64,000 nucleotides of DNA from Faeciplasma sp045660445 (GCA_045660445.1 JAZRDR010000009.1:8445-72444); one strand, 5' to 3'; numbered from the stretch's first letter, positions 8,077 to 16,798 are shown. Notes: generated by a model from the letters alone, not told the origin. Program-made: numbers and translations.

Positions 8077-10176
8077 TTAGAGCTTAATTTCAAGTGCGAC
8101 ACACTTTTTGCCTGTAAGCTTTTCAGAAAGCTCGTCGGGCTGGGAAGTGCCGAAGTAAAGGGTTGTTTTTGCATCCTTGTCAAGATATCTTACACCGTCG
8201 TCGTTAACAACTGTAAGGTTCTTTGTGGGGATGTTGATGAACAAAACTGTCGATTCGTTTTCGCCAAGAGTGACTCTTCTGAAGTCGCAAAGAGCGTGGT
8301 TTCTGACAGCGTCCTTAGATTCGGACTTGAAGTATACCTGCAAAACGTCGGTAACAGCGGCGCCATAGTTTCTAAGGGTTACGATAGCCTGAACGTTGTC
8401 ATCGGTAACTCCGCCTGCAACGCTTTCAACTCTAATGTCGCCATAGTTAAGGCCAAAGCCGAAGGGATACAAAACGTTACCCTTAGTGTTGTCGTTGTAG
8501 CGATATGTACGCTCACGCATGCAGTAATCGGTGAATTCCGGCATACCCTCGATATCGGTATAGAAGGTTACGGGAAGCTTGCCGGAAGGAGAAACCTTGC
8601 CGAAGAGGATGTCTGCAACAGCCTTGCCACCCTCGGATCCGGGATAGAATGCCTGCAAGAGTGCGTTGGGCTTGTCGGTTTCGATATTAAGTGCCGAGCC
8701 GGAAGCCAAAACAACGATAGTGGGCTTGCCAACCTCAAGTACAGCATCCAAAAGCTTACGCTGAGACTTGGGAAGCTTAAGGTCGCCCTTGTCACCGGAA
8801 GCGTATGCGTTACCGGTGTCACCCTCTTCGCCTTCCATGGATTCGTCAAGGCCGAGGCACAAAATAACAACGTCAGAATGTTCTGCAACGATCACTGCTT
8901 CAGAAATTCTGTCATAAGGAAGTCCCAAGCCTTCGGTCTTTTCAGCGAACTTGTGGCAACCTTCAGAGAAGAGAACTCTGCCATCGAAAGCATCCTGAAT
9001 GCCCATCAAAAGGGTTTCATAACGGGATGCTGTTCCGTGATAGTTGCCGTTAAGTGCGCCAATGTTCTGTGCATTGGGGCCGATAACACCGATGGTGTTA
9101 AGCTTTGTTGCATCCAAAGGCAAGATGCCGTCGTTCTTCAAGAGGACGCAAGCACTTTCAGCTGCCTTGCGGCTGAGAGCGAGGTTTTCCTTGGTCTCAA
9201 CGTCCATATAGTTAAGATGATCATATTCAGTTTCATCAAACATTCCAAGGCGGAAGCGGGTTCTGAAAAGATGCTCGCAAGCTGCGGTGATCTCATCCTC
9301 GGTAACAAGGCCCTCTTCATAAGCCTTATAGAGGTGGATATATGTAGAGCCACAGTTAACGTCACAGCCGTTCTTTAATGCAAGTGCAACGGATTCGGTT
9401 GCGGTGGTGGTTACGTGGTGACGGGTGTGGAAGTCGGCAATTGCCCAGCAGTCAGATACGAAGTAACCGTCGAACTCCCATTCTTTAAGCTTGCCGTAAA
9501 GATATTCGCTGCCACAGCAAGGTTCGCCGTTGGTGCGGTTATATGCGCCCATAACGGATTCGACCTTAGCCTCCTTCACGAGGGCTTCAAAAGCAGGCAA
9601 ATAGGTTTCTTCAAGGTCCTTCTTGTCAGCGATAGCGTCAAACTCGTGGCGCAAAGCTTCAGGACCCGAGTGAACTGCAAAGTGCTTAGCACAAGCGGCA
9701 GCTCTTAAATATTCGCCGTTGCCCTGCAACCCTCTTACAAAGGCACAGCCAAGGCGGGTGGTGAGATAGGGATCTTCACCGTAAGTCTCGTGTCCGCGGC
9801 CCCAACGGGGATCACGGAAGATGTTGATGTTGGGAGACCAAAGTGTGAGGCCCTTATAAATATCCCTGTCACCGTGTGCAGAGTATTCGTTATACTTAGC
9901 TCTTGCTTCGATGGAGATAACGTCAGCAACGTCCTTAAGCATATCGGTATCAAAGGATGCGGCAAGACCGATTGCCTGAGGGAACATTGTTGCAACGCCT
10001 GCACGAGCAACACCGTGCAAGCCTTCGTTCCACCAGTTATATGCAGGAACACCCAAACGCTCGATAGCGGGCGCACCATATTTAAGCTGTTCGCAGCGTT
10101 CCATTAAAGTCATCTTCGAAACAATATCTTTCGCTCTTGCTTCGGGAGACTGAGTTTTGTCCTTATAGAGTTCCAT
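8077..10176 (-). CDS. Glycoside hydrolase family 3 (beta-xylosidase/beta-glucosidase)
   Basis: A 699-residue protein without a signal peptide, therefore a probable cytosolic exo-glycosidase. Order: (beta/alpha)8 domain with GLTLWSPNINIFRDPRWGRGHETYGEDP in its usual place, the nucleophile region VSDCWAIADFH (D242), alpha/beta sandwich with CLGLDESMEGEEGD, and C-terminal Fn3-like domain from about residue 580. The WSPN-NIFRDPRWGR and ETYGEDP signature favours xylosidase-type members. Neighbouring GH43 supports arabinoxylan use. The ATG at 10176 follows GAAAGGAA. Confidence 0.92.
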   Translation of the reverse strand: MELYKDKTQSPEARAKDIVSKMTLMERCEQLKYGAPAIERLGVPAYNWWNEGLHGVARAGVATMFPQAIGLAASFDTDMLKDVADVISIEARAKYNEYSAHGDRDIYKGLTLWSPNINIFRDPRWGRGHETYGEDPYLTTRLGCAFVRGLQGNGEYLRAAACAKHFAVHSGPEALRHEFDAIADKKDLEETYLPAFEALVKEAKVESVMGAYNRTNGEPCCGSEYLYGKLKEWEFDGYFVSDCWAIADFHTRHHVTTTATESVALALKNGCDVNCGSTYIHLYKAYEEGLVTEDEITAACEHLFRTRFRLGMFDETEYDHLNYMDVETKENLALSRKAAESACVLLKNDGILPLDATKLNTIGVIGPNAQNIGALNGNYHGTASRYETLLMGIQDAFDGRVLFSEGCHKFAEKTEGLGLPYDRISEAVIVAEHSDVVILCLGLDESMEGEEGDTGNAYASGDKGDLKLPKSQRKLLDAVLEVGKPTIVVLASGSALNIETDKPNALLQAFYPGSEGGKAVADILFGKVSPSGKLPVTFYTDIEGMPEFTDYCMRERTYRYNDNTKGNVLYPFGFGLNYGDIRVESVAGGVTDDNVQAIVTLRNYGAAVTDVLQVYFKSESKDAVRNHALCDFRRVTLGENESTVLFINIPTKNLTVVNDDGVRYLDKDAKTTLYFGTSQPDELSEKLTGKKCVALEIKL

Positions 10177-10211
10177 AGTGTCAATTTCCTTTCGTGGTTA
10201 ATTACAATTAC

Positions 10212-10240
10212 ATTGTACCAAAAACCGATGATAAAAGCAA
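10212..10240 (-). promoter_or_regulatory. Promoter of the GH3 gene
   Basis: Minus-strand TTGCTT (10240-10235), 17-base spacer and TACAAT (10217-10212), 36 bases before the GH3 start. Confidence 0.6.
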
Positions 10241-10266
10241 CAATAAAAGCAAAAATATTTGCTAAT

Positions 10267-10291
10267 TTCGCAAAAGTGCTTTATTTGCGAA
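10267..10291. promoter_or_regulatory. Candidate operator, 8-bp inverted repeat
   Basis: TTCGCAAA (10267-10274) and TTTGCGAA (10284-10291) form a perfect inverted repeat with a 9-base spacer just upstream of the GH3 promoter, between the divergent GH3 and proC genes. It looks like a site for a dimeric regulator; no regulator gene is adjacent. Confidence 0.4.
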
Positions 10292-10330
10292 GAGGAATGT
10301 GATAAGATTAAAACAAGAGTTATTTTGATT

Positions 10331-10427
10331 GCGTGGGCAAGGCGCCCCGCGCCCTGCGGCGAAGCCGCAGGCAGCCGCCGGAGGCGGCGGGCCCGCCCTT
10401 TCGGTCGGGTAGCGGGGCGCCCCACGC
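10331..10427. repeat. GC-rich multi-hairpin element, copy 2 (cloverleaf-like)
   Basis: An outer stem pairs 10331-10350 with 10412-10427 (GCGTGGG..GCGCCCCGC with GCGGGGCGCCCCACGC). It encloses three hairpins: CCTGCGGC-gaa-GCCGCAGG (10353-10371), GCCGCC/GGCGGC (10374-10388) and CCCG/CGGG (10392-10409). It ends 3 bases before the proC ribosome binding site, so it would lie in the proC 5' leader. Confidence 0.65.
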
Positions 10428-10446
10428 GCAGGAAGGACGGCGTTTT

Positions 10447-11256
10447 ATGGAAAACAGAAAGATCGCATTTTTGGGTGCAGGCAATATGGGCAGAGCGATT
10501 GCTTTGGGAATGCTCGCAAGTGGAAAATTTGAAGCAAAAAACATTGTTGCAGCTGACAAAGCCGAGGTTTGCAGAAGCATCCTTGCCGAAAAGGGCGTTT
10601 TAACATATGAATCCGCTTCGGATGCTGTGAAAGGCGCTGATATAATCATTTTGGCAGTAAAGCCAAACGGACTTGAAGCACTATCCTTAGAGATCAACGG
10701 GCTTATTAAAGACGGTGCCATCTTGGTTTCGATCTGTGCAGGAAAGACGATCGCAACGCTTGAAAAGCTTTTTGGAAGTGACAAGAAGATCGTGCGTGTG
10801 ATGCCAAATACTCCCGCAACTGTTGGAGAGGGCATGAGTGCTTTGTGCCAAAACGAAAACGTAACCGCGGATGAACTTGATGAGATCAAGGATATTTTCT
10901 CCTCATTCGGATATGCCGAGGTCGTTTCAGAGGAGATGATACACACTGTCATCGGCGTTAGCGGTTCGGGACCTGCATATGCATTCATGTTTATCGATGC
11001 TATGGCAAAAGCAGGTGTTAAGCACGGAATGAGCGAGGAACAAGCAAAGAAATTTGCCGCTCAGACAGTTTTGGGTGCCGCAAAAATGGTTCTTGAAAGC
11101 GATATAAGCCCCGAACAGCTTAAGATAAACGTGTGCTCGCCGGGTGGAACGACGATCGAAGCAGTCAAGGTGTTCGATGAGCGTGACCTTGTTGGCATTG
11201 TTGAAGAAGCAATGACAGCCTGCATTGATAAGTCAAAGAAAATGAGCGCAGAATAA
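10447..11256 (+). CDS. proC: Pyrroline-5-carboxylate reductase
   Basis: A 269-residue cytosolic enzyme making proline from pyrroline-5-carboxylate with NAD(P)H. The Rossmann motif GAGNMGRAI is at residues 8-16, VRVMPNTPATVGEGM follows, and the C-terminal dimerisation domain has GVSGSGPAYAFMFIDAMA and CSPGGTTIEAV. The ATG at 10447 follows AGGAAGGA; the open frame extends upstream to 10333 but that part is the GC-rich hairpin element and is not likely translated. Monocistronic. Confidence 0.95.
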   Translation: MENRKIAFLGAGNMGRAIALGMLASGKFEAKNIVAADKAEVCRSILAEKGVLTYESASDAVKGADIIILAVKPNGLEALSLEINGLIKDGAILVSICAGKTIATLEKLFGSDKKIVRVMPNTPATVGEGMSALCQNENVTADELDEIKDIFSSFGYAEVVSEEMIHTVIGVSGSGPAYAFMFIDAMAKAGVKHGMSEEQAKKFAAQTVLGAAKMVLESDISPEQLKINVCSPGGTTIEAVKVFDERDLVGIVEEAMTACIDKSKKMSAE

Positions 11257-11280
11257 CACGCATGCGCAAACCAAAAACAA

Positions 11281-11313
11281 AAACTCCCCTACTTTTCAGT
11301 AGAGGAGTTTTTT
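11281..11313. terminator. Bidirectional terminator between proC and nadE
   Basis: ACTCC-CTACT pairs with AGTAG-GGAGT around a short loop, flanked by A and T runs, between convergent genes. Confidence 0.85.
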
Positions 11314-11316
11314 ATA

Positions 11317-12048
11317 TTATCCCTCAAACTTAAAGGTATCCATATACCTAAGCTTAAAAAGGTTAATGTTGTGAAGTCTGTCGATGCGTGCTTTTGTTTC
11401 GGGATCAGGTTCGATTCCCTCGCGGATGTATTTATCAAGGGTCTCATACTTAAAGCCAAGGTTATCCTCGTCAGTTTTTCCGCAAAGACCGTCAAGCGGC
11501 GGCTTTTCAACGAACTTTTCGGGCAACCCAAGCTCACGGCCGATCGCCTTAACCTCTGCCACAGTGAAGTGAGATATCGCTCCGAAATCGCCTGCGGCAT
11601 CACCGTATCTGGTGGAGTAACCAACCCAATCCTCGCTTAAATTGCAGGTGTTGGCGACTCTTCCGTTAAAGCTTTGCGAAACAGCGTATAAAACAGCCAT
11701 TCTAACGCGGGGAGGGATGTTTGTAACAGTCTGAACCGAAGCCTCGAATCCCAGGGATTCTTTAAGAGCCTCGATCGTCTTGCCGACGTTTACGGTGTGA
11801 GTCTTGATACCCAAAAGCTCGCAAAGTTCTATTGAGTAGTCGATATCAAACTGCTCGCCCTGCGGCATCATAACGCCAATAACTCTGTCTCTTCCCAATG
11901 CTTTAACACAAAGTGCGGCAACGACCGAACTGTCCTTTCCGCCGGAAATTCCGATTACGGCATTACAGCCCTTTCCATTGATCTCAAACCAATCCTGAAT
12001 CCACTTAATTGTAGCTTCAGTTGCTTTTTTTGCATCGAATTTATACAT
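11317..12048 (-). CDS. nadE: NH3-dependent NAD synthetase
   Basis: A 243-residue enzyme converting deamido-NAD to NAD with ATP and ammonia. The PP-loop SGGKDS is at residues 35-40, and DWVGYSTRYGDAAGDFGAISH matches the substrate site. No glutaminase domain is present, so free ammonia is the expected nitrogen donor. It is the last gene of the leftward cluster ogg-tmcAL-ackA-DUF1294-DUF6472-nadE. Confidence 0.95.
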   Translation of the reverse strand: MYKFDAKKATEATIKWIQDWFEINGKGCNAVIGISGGKDSSVVAALCVKALGRDRVIGVMMPQGEQFDIDYSIELCELLGIKTHTVNVGKTIEALKESLGFEASVQTVTNIPPRVRMAVLYAVSQSFNGRVANTCNLSEDWVGYSTRYGDAAGDFGAISHFTVAEVKAIGRELGLPEKFVEKPPLDGLCGKTDEDNLGFKYETLDKYIREGIEPDPETKARIDRLHNINLFKLRYMDTFKFEG

Positions 12049-12058
12049 TCAAATCACC

Positions 12059-12262
12059 TTAATTTTGCTTTCTCACGATCTTATATTCATCATAAAGCTG
12101 ATAATAGGGGCATTCAAAGTTTGCACCCGATAAAAACCGATACATCTCATCCTCGTCTAAATTGACAAGGCAAATATAGCAGTCATACTCGTCATCATAG
12201 ACGTAATTCGTGCAAGTCTCGCAATTGGTGGCTTTGACTTTTTTCTTGTCAGCTGCCATCAT
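12059..12262 (-). CDS. DUF6472 small cysteine-rich protein
   Basis: A 67-residue protein with cysteines at 14, 17, 28, 31 and 51 (CETC, CYIC, FECPYY), suggesting a small zinc-binding fold. The ending FECPYYQLYDEYKIVRKQ matches a clostridial family known as DUF6472. Its start overlaps the stop of the DUF1294 gene by four bases, and nadE follows 10 bases on. Function unknown. Confidence 0.7.
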   Translation of the reverse strand: MMAADKKKVKATNCETCTNYVYDDEYDCYICLVNLDEDEMYRFLSGANFECPYYQLYDEYKIVRKQN

Positions 12263-12582
12263 ATCACCCCAAGATATACAAGCAGTCCTGCATGGATAGC
12301 AATTCCGATAACGTTAACTGCCCAGAAATACCAATGCTTTGTCTTGTGTCTGAAAGTCTTCATTGCGGCAAATCCGCCGATAGCTCCGCCCAAAAGAGAA
12401 AGACCCAAAAGAGTTTTTTCCTTGGTACGCCATGTTCCGTCAATAGCTTTTTTCTTATCGATTCCATAGGCAAAGAATGTGATAACGCTCATTATTGCCA
12501 AGAACGCAAGATATGCCAAAACGGGCATATCCGAAATGCTTTCAAGACTAAGCTCTAAAGTCAGCAAAACTGTGTTTAACAT
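12259..12582 (-). CDS. DUF1294 membrane protein
   Basis: A 107-residue protein with three to four hydrophobic segments and the DUF1294 core YGIDKKKAIDGTWRTKEKTL followed by GGAIGGFAAMKTFRHKTKHW. Starts two bases after the ackA stop, so it is translationally close to it. Function of the family unknown. Confidence 0.8.
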   Translation of the reverse strand: MLNTVLLTLELSLESISDMPVLAYLAFLAIMSVITFFAYGIDKKKAIDGTWRTKEKTLLGLSLLGGAIGGFAAMKTFRHKTKHWYFWAVNVIGIAIHAGLLVYLGVI

Positions 12583-12584
12583 AA

Positions 12585-13790
12585 TTAGCCGTTGATAACT
12601 GCCAAAGTATCTCTTGCGATAAGGAGTTCTTCGTTAGTAGGAACTACCCAGATCTCAACCTTTGATTCAGGGGTAGAGATCTTGCAGAGCTTACCTTGGA
12701 TGGTTCTGTTAAGTTCCTTATCAAGTTCAATTCCGAAGAAGGACAAGTTTTCACAAACCAATTCTCTTACTTCAACGGAGTTTTCACCGATACCACCGGT
12801 GAAGATAACAGCATCAAGGCCGTTCATTGCAGCAGTATAGGATCCAATATACTTCTTGATCTGATACTGCAAAATATCAAGAGTGAGCTTAGCTCTTTCG
12901 TTACCTTCCTTAATAGCAGCACAAACGTCACGGTTGTCAGAGCTTACACCGGAAAGACCCAAGAAGCCGGACTTCTTGTTCATATATTCGCTCATTTCGT
13001 GAGGAGTGAAGCCGTGCTTGCCCATTACGTAAGTAACAGCAGAGGGATCAACAGCGCCCGAACGTGTGCCCATGATGATACCGTCAAGGGGAGTGAAGCC
13101 CATGGAAGTGTCAACCGACTTACCTCCGTTTACAGCAGTAATGGAAGAGCCGTTGCCCAAGTGGCAGGAAACGATCTTAAGATCCTTGATATCCTTGCCC
13201 ATTGCGGTTGCCAAAGCACCGGAAACAAATCTGTGAGAGGTGCCGTGGAAGCCATACTTACGAACGTGATAGTTAAGATAATCTTCATAAGGAAGACCGA
13301 AAAGATAAGCCTTGGCGGGCATTGTCTGATGGAAAGCAGTGTCGAATACAACTACCTGGGGAGTTTCCTTGGGCAATACCTTGGAGCAAGCCCAAAGTGC
13401 CAATGCGTGAGGGTGGTTGTGAACGGGAGCAAGCTCTCTCAAATCATCGATCTGCTGGATAACTTCTTCGGTTACAAGGCAAGCCTTGTCAAAAATCTCA
13501 GCGCCCTGCACGATTCTGTGACCAACTGCAGAGATATCGCTCATAGAGTCGATAACCTTGTTTTCACCTGTTGTCAAAACCTCAACAAGCTTTTCGAAAG
13601 CTTCGGTGTGGGTGGGGAAATTGCAATCCTCATCATAAGAATAACCGGTTGCGGGAACCTTATGAGAAACGTGACCGCCGATACCGATTCTGTCGCAGTT
13701 GCCCTTTGCAATAACAGACTCATCCTCCATGTTAAGGAGCTGATACTTCAAAGAAGAACTGCCTGCGTTTACTACCAATACCAAATTCAT
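12585..13790 (-). CDS. ackA: Acetate kinase
   Basis: A 401-residue kinase that turns acetyl phosphate and ADP into acetate and ATP, the ATP-yielding step of acetate fermentation. NAGSSSLKYQL at the N-terminus, GFHGTSHRFVS and GTRSGAVDPSAV in the middle and FTGGIGENSVEVRE near the C-terminus are all conserved. The ATG at 13790 is preferred because GAAAGGA is well spaced; another ATG at 13799 is too close to it. It has its own promoter. No pta gene is adjacent. Confidence 0.96.
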   Translation of the reverse strand: MNLVLVVNAGSSSLKYQLLNMEDESVIAKGNCDRIGIGGHVSHKVPATGYSYDEDCNFPTHTEAFEKLVEVLTTGENKVIDSMSDISAVGHRIVQGAEIFDKACLVTEEVIQQIDDLRELAPVHNHPHALALWACSKVLPKETPQVVVFDTAFHQTMPAKAYLFGLPYEDYLNYHVRKYGFHGTSHRFVSGALATAMGKDIKDLKIVSCHLGNGSSITAVNGGKSVDTSMGFTPLDGIIMGTRSGAVDPSAVTYVMGKHGFTPHEMSEYMNKKSGFLGLSGVSSDNRDVCAAIKEGNERAKLTLDILQYQIKKYIGSYTAAMNGLDAVIFTGGIGENSVEVRELVCENLSFFGIELDKELNRTIQGKLCKISTPESKVEIWVVPTNEELLIARDTLAVING

Positions 13791-13831
13791 ATTAAACATC
13801 CTTTCAAGATTGATAAAAAATTTACCGATAG

Positions 13832-13860
13832 ATTATACTATATATTTTAAAGAAAATCAA
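13832..13860 (-). promoter_or_regulatory. Promoter of ackA
   Basis: Minus-strand TTGATT (13860-13855), 17-base spacer and TATAAT (13837-13832). Confidence 0.65.
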
Positions 13861-13874
13861 GTGATTTACTTCAA

Positions 13875-15011
13875 TTAACGGGTAATTTCAAACTTACGGG
13901 AAAATTCGCTGACATACTCCCCTTTTTCGTTGAGCGCAAGGTGCAAAAGCCGCGAGGAGAGCTCATCCAGCTGCGCCAAACGCTTGGCATCGTCACTTGT
14001 TTGCGAAAGTGATGCAAGCGATGCTGATATCGCAATTTGCAACGTTTGCTTGCATTTCGCCAATATCTCGGCACCGCGTTCATTCATAGCCAAAACTCGG
14101 GCATATGGCACAAGTGACATATCCTCTTTTTTAACGCCGAGGGCGGCAAGCATCACAGCACGGCGAACACGCGCATGAGTGATGTTTTTGGTTTTAACAC
14201 GCTCGTAAAGCTCGTTAAGAGAGGTGCAGTTACGTGAAGCCTCATACAATCTCGCTTCCATGCCCTCACTATAAGGAACCGATGCAAAATCCTCTTTCGT
14301 CATCATCGCAAGGCGATAAAGAATTGCGGATTCGATGTTTTTCATATCGGTCACATCGGCTTTTGAAAGTGAAAGAGGAGTGAAACGGCTTGCATCCCCC
14401 GCCCCTCTTATAATTTCTCGGATATGAGAAGCTGAGGCGAAGTGAGAACTGAATTCATCTGAATCGTGAGGGGCTGTGCGCTTAACGGTGAAGGGAGTTA
14501 TTCCCCTGCCCTTTATCGCGCGGAGATATTCGATCGCAAGAGTGTTGTTTGCGCCCGAAAGAAGCTTTGACGCATCCTCACCCAAAAGCGAGGCTATCGC
14601 CTGAGGATAAGTTAAGCCATTTGACATTTTTGATTTTATATCATCGTCGTTTAGTGAATCTATCTCGTTAGTGAGGTTTATAAGCTCTCTTTCATCGCCC
14701 AATTCGGAGCCGAAGGACAAAACGTCAACACAGCCCAAGCGCGAAATGATTTCGGCACCGGCTTTGGCAAAATCGGGGGCTGTGCCCAAACAAAACGGCA
14801 CGGGAAGCTCTATAACAAGGTCAGCTCCGCCCATTATTGCCGCTTTGGCACGGGTGTGCTTATCGATGAGCGCTATCTCCCCACGCTGAACGCAGTTTCC
14901 GCTCATAACGCAAACAATGTGCGAAGCACCGTGTTCTCGTGTTTTGAAGATTTGGTACGCGTGTCCGTTGTGGAAGGGATTATATTCAGCGATTATGCCT
15001 GCTACTGTCAT
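13875..15011 (-). CDS. tmcAL: tRNA(Met) cytidine acetate ligase (TmcAL/YlbM)
   Basis: A 378-residue protein of the HIGH-nucleotidyltransferase superfamily; the family uses acetate and ATP to acetylate C34 of elongator tRNA-Met. Start AGIIAEYNPFHNGHAYQI contains the HxGH motif, followed by VCVMSGNCVQRGE and LPVPFCLGTAPDFAKAGAEI, and full family length. Lying between ogg and ackA fits a common clostridial order. Start supported by AAAGGAG. Confidence 0.9.
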   Translation of the reverse strand: MTVAGIIAEYNPFHNGHAYQIFKTREHGASHIVCVMSGNCVQRGEIALIDKHTRAKAAIMGGADLVIELPVPFCLGTAPDFAKAGAEIISRLGCVDVLSFGSELGDERELINLTNEIDSLNDDDIKSKMSNGLTYPQAIASLLGEDASKLLSGANNTLAIEYLRAIKGRGITPFTVKRTAPHDSDEFSSHFASASHIREIIRGAGDASRFTPLSLSKADVTDMKNIESAILYRLAMMTKEDFASVPYSEGMEARLYEASRNCTSLNELYERVKTKNITHARVRRAVMLAALGVKKEDMSLVPYARVLAMNERGAEILAKCKQTLQIAISASLASLSQTSDDAKRLAQLDELSSRLLHLALNEKGEYVSEFSRKFEITR

Positions 15012-15045
15012 TTTGTTGCTCCTTTCTATTGAAGTTCTATCCGTC

Positions 15046-15108
15046 GCTCGCGGAAGGCGAGCGGGCGCGGAAGGCGCCCTGCGAGAAGCCGCGGGCGGTG
15101 GCGGGGTT
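15046..15108. repeat. GC-rich multi-hairpin element, copy 3
   Basis: Two successive hairpins, GCTCGC/GCGAGC (15046-15062) and GGGCGC/GCGCCC (15063-15079), each with a ggaa-type loop, followed by a G-rich tail. It lies between ogg and tmcAL inside the leftward cluster and resembles the elements at 769 and 10331. Confidence 0.5.
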
Positions 15109-15110
15109 GG

Positions 15111-15905
15111 TTATTCCAAATTACGGATATAGTTAAAAATATAAAGCTGTGCAATCCCCTGCGAGCCCAGGGCACACTCGGGCAAGCCCAAGGGATAATA
15201 GCTTTCCATTGCGCGCTTGATCCATACGTCAACAGGGAAAGCATCGATCTTATACATTCCGTAAAGCATAACGCAGTCGGCAACCTTTGGGCCAACACCG
15301 TTGATCTTCATAAGCTCTTTCCTTGCTTCGTCAAGAGGGAGAATGCGGCATCTTTCAAGATTGACCTCGCCGCTTGCAACCTTCTGTGCGGCATCGACTA
15401 TATATTTTGCTCTGAAGCCGGAGCGCAAGAACGAAAGAGTATCCGGGGTTTCCTTGGCAAGCGTTTCTGCGTTTGGAAAACCGCCGTAATGCTCAACAAG
15501 GCGTTTAATTATCCCCTTTATGCGGGGGATGTTGTTATTTGAAGAGAAGATGTATGATATAAGAGCCTCCCATGCATCCTGCTTAAGAAGTCTTATGCCT
15601 TTGGAATAGTCACAAGCTTTTGAAAGAGTTTCATCGCAAGAATACACACGCTTATAGTCGGAATAGTCTGTATTAAGATCAAAATAATCTACCCATACGT
15701 TAAGGAAGGTTTCCTCGGACGTGTCTTTGAAAATAAACTCGCCGTTTTTGCCGCTGACTGTAAGCGGAGTATCAAGATAATAACCCGAATATGTATTTTC
15801 GCCAACAAGCTCCCAGCGGAAAGCCTGACCGCAATCAAGCGTTTCGCTTAAAACCAAATCAGGCTGATATAAGACAATATCATTGCCCAAAACCTTATAA
15901 TTCAT
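15111..15905 (-). CDS. ogg: 8-oxoguanine DNA glycosylase (HhH-GPD)
   Basis: A 264-residue DNA repair enzyme removing oxidised guanine. The N-terminal part has LDCGQAFRWE, and the helix-hairpin-helix GPD region has MKINGVGPKVADCVMLYG with the catalytic lysine in GPK, then FPVDVWIKRAM with the catalytic aspartate, as in OGG1. The four-cysteine iron-sulfur cluster of Nth/MutY is absent. The ATG at 15905 follows GGAGG. First gene of the leftward cluster, divergent from the DUF6062 gene. Confidence 0.9.
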   Translation of the reverse strand: MNYKVLGNDIVLYQPDLVLSETLDCGQAFRWELVGENTYSGYYLDTPLTVSGKNGEFIFKDTSEETFLNVWVDYFDLNTDYSDYKRVYSCDETLSKACDYSKGIRLLKQDAWEALISYIFSSNNNIPRIKGIIKRLVEHYGGFPNAETLAKETPDTLSFLRSGFRAKYIVDAAQKVASGEVNLERCRILPLDEARKELMKINGVGPKVADCVMLYGMYKIDAFPVDVWIKRAMESYYPLGLPECALGSQGIAQLYIFNYIRNLE

Positions 15906-15996
15906 AAAATCCTCCGAAATTCTACTTGTAAAAACAGCATAAATCAATTATACTTATATTATAACAATTTTGCAATATAAAAACGGAGGGATTATT

Positions 15997-16683
15997 TTGA
16001 GAGAAAGCATTTTGACCATTCCGATAAGTGAGATCTTCGAGCCTAAGTGCGGATGCCCTATATGCACGATGAGAAACACCCTTGAGGATCACACCACAGA
16101 ATATATCATGGGTGCTGCTATGATGGAGCCTGACGTTAGAATCGAGACGAACAGACTCGGCTTCTGCAAGACCCATTACGATCAGCTTTTAAAGCAGAAA
16201 AACCGTCTTTCGCTTGCCTTGATGCTTCAGACAAGACTTGAAACCGTAAAGCGCGAGGTATTCTCGAAAAAGGGGCTTTTAGAGCCGAGAGGCAAAAAGC
16301 TTAAAGCTCTTTCGGGTCACAATTCGACCTGCTTTGTCTGCTCGAAGGTTGACTGGGCAATGGAACGCCTTATGGTTACAGTCTTCGATATGTACGAAAA
16401 CTCCGAGGAGTTCAGACGTTTGTTTGCCGAGCAGGAGTATATCTGCATGCCTCACTGCGAGATGCTGACAGAGATTGCAAAGACAAGACTCAGCAAAAAG
16501 TATATCCCCATGTTCACCGACGTTTGCACCGAGCTTGCTGGAAAACAGATCGCACTTTTATATGACGATGTGTCTCACTTCTGCTCGATGTTCGATTACA
16601 GAAACAATTCGCCCGATGCCGATTGGGGTAACTCTCGCGATTCGATCGAACGTGCCATTAAATTCCTTACATCGAGAGAATAA
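15997..16683 (+). CDS. DUF6062 family protein
   Basis: A 228-residue soluble protein with paired cysteines and histidines (CGCPICTM, FCKTHYDQL, CFVCSKVDW, CMPHCEML), suggesting metal binding. The pattern IPISEIFEPKCGCPICTMR followed by LEDHTTEYIMGAAMMEPDVR matches the clostridial DUF6062 family. TTG at 15997 is chosen as start because ACGGAGGG is 7 bases upstream. Function unknown; isolated gene. Confidence 0.75.
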   Translation: MRESILTIPISEIFEPKCGCPICTMRNTLEDHTTEYIMGAAMMEPDVRIETNRLGFCKTHYDQLLKQKNRLSLALMLQTRLETVKREVFSKKGLLEPRGKKLKALSGHNSTCFVCSKVDWAMERLMVTVFDMYENSEEFRRLFAEQEYICMPHCEMLTEIAKTRLSKKYIPMFTDVCTELAGKQIALLYDDVSHFCSMFDYRNNSPDADWGNSRDSIERAIKFLTSRE

Positions 16684-16686
16684 GAT

Positions 16687-16798
16687 TTATGCACGCTGTG
16701 CATAAGCGTCCGCAAAAACGGACAGTTCATTTTTAAAACTTCGCTGTTGTGCCGTTTGGCAGTCGAAAGCCTCGATTGTCAGGCGGCATTTTCATTTT
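16687..16798 (+). other. Cluster of three hairpins downstream of the DUF6062 gene
   Basis: TTATGCAC/GTGCATAA (16687-16705), CGTCCG/CGGAC (16709-16726, followed by a T-rich run) and a 17-bp stem with G-U pairs (16750-16788) followed by TTTTCATTTTTT. The last is a strong terminator. The three together could be terminators in series or a small structured RNA; no known family recognised. Confidence 0.5.

Noticed and set aside
7957..9378. Long open frame (473 codons) on the plus strand
   Set aside because: It lies fully antisense to the GH3 gene, has no ribosome binding site or recognisable motif, and reads as low-complexity Val/Ser/Cys-rich sequence; a shadow of GH3 codon usage.
12696..13850. 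Open frame of 384 codons on the plus strand
   Set aside because: Antisense to ackA, whose motifs are complete; no domain or start signal.
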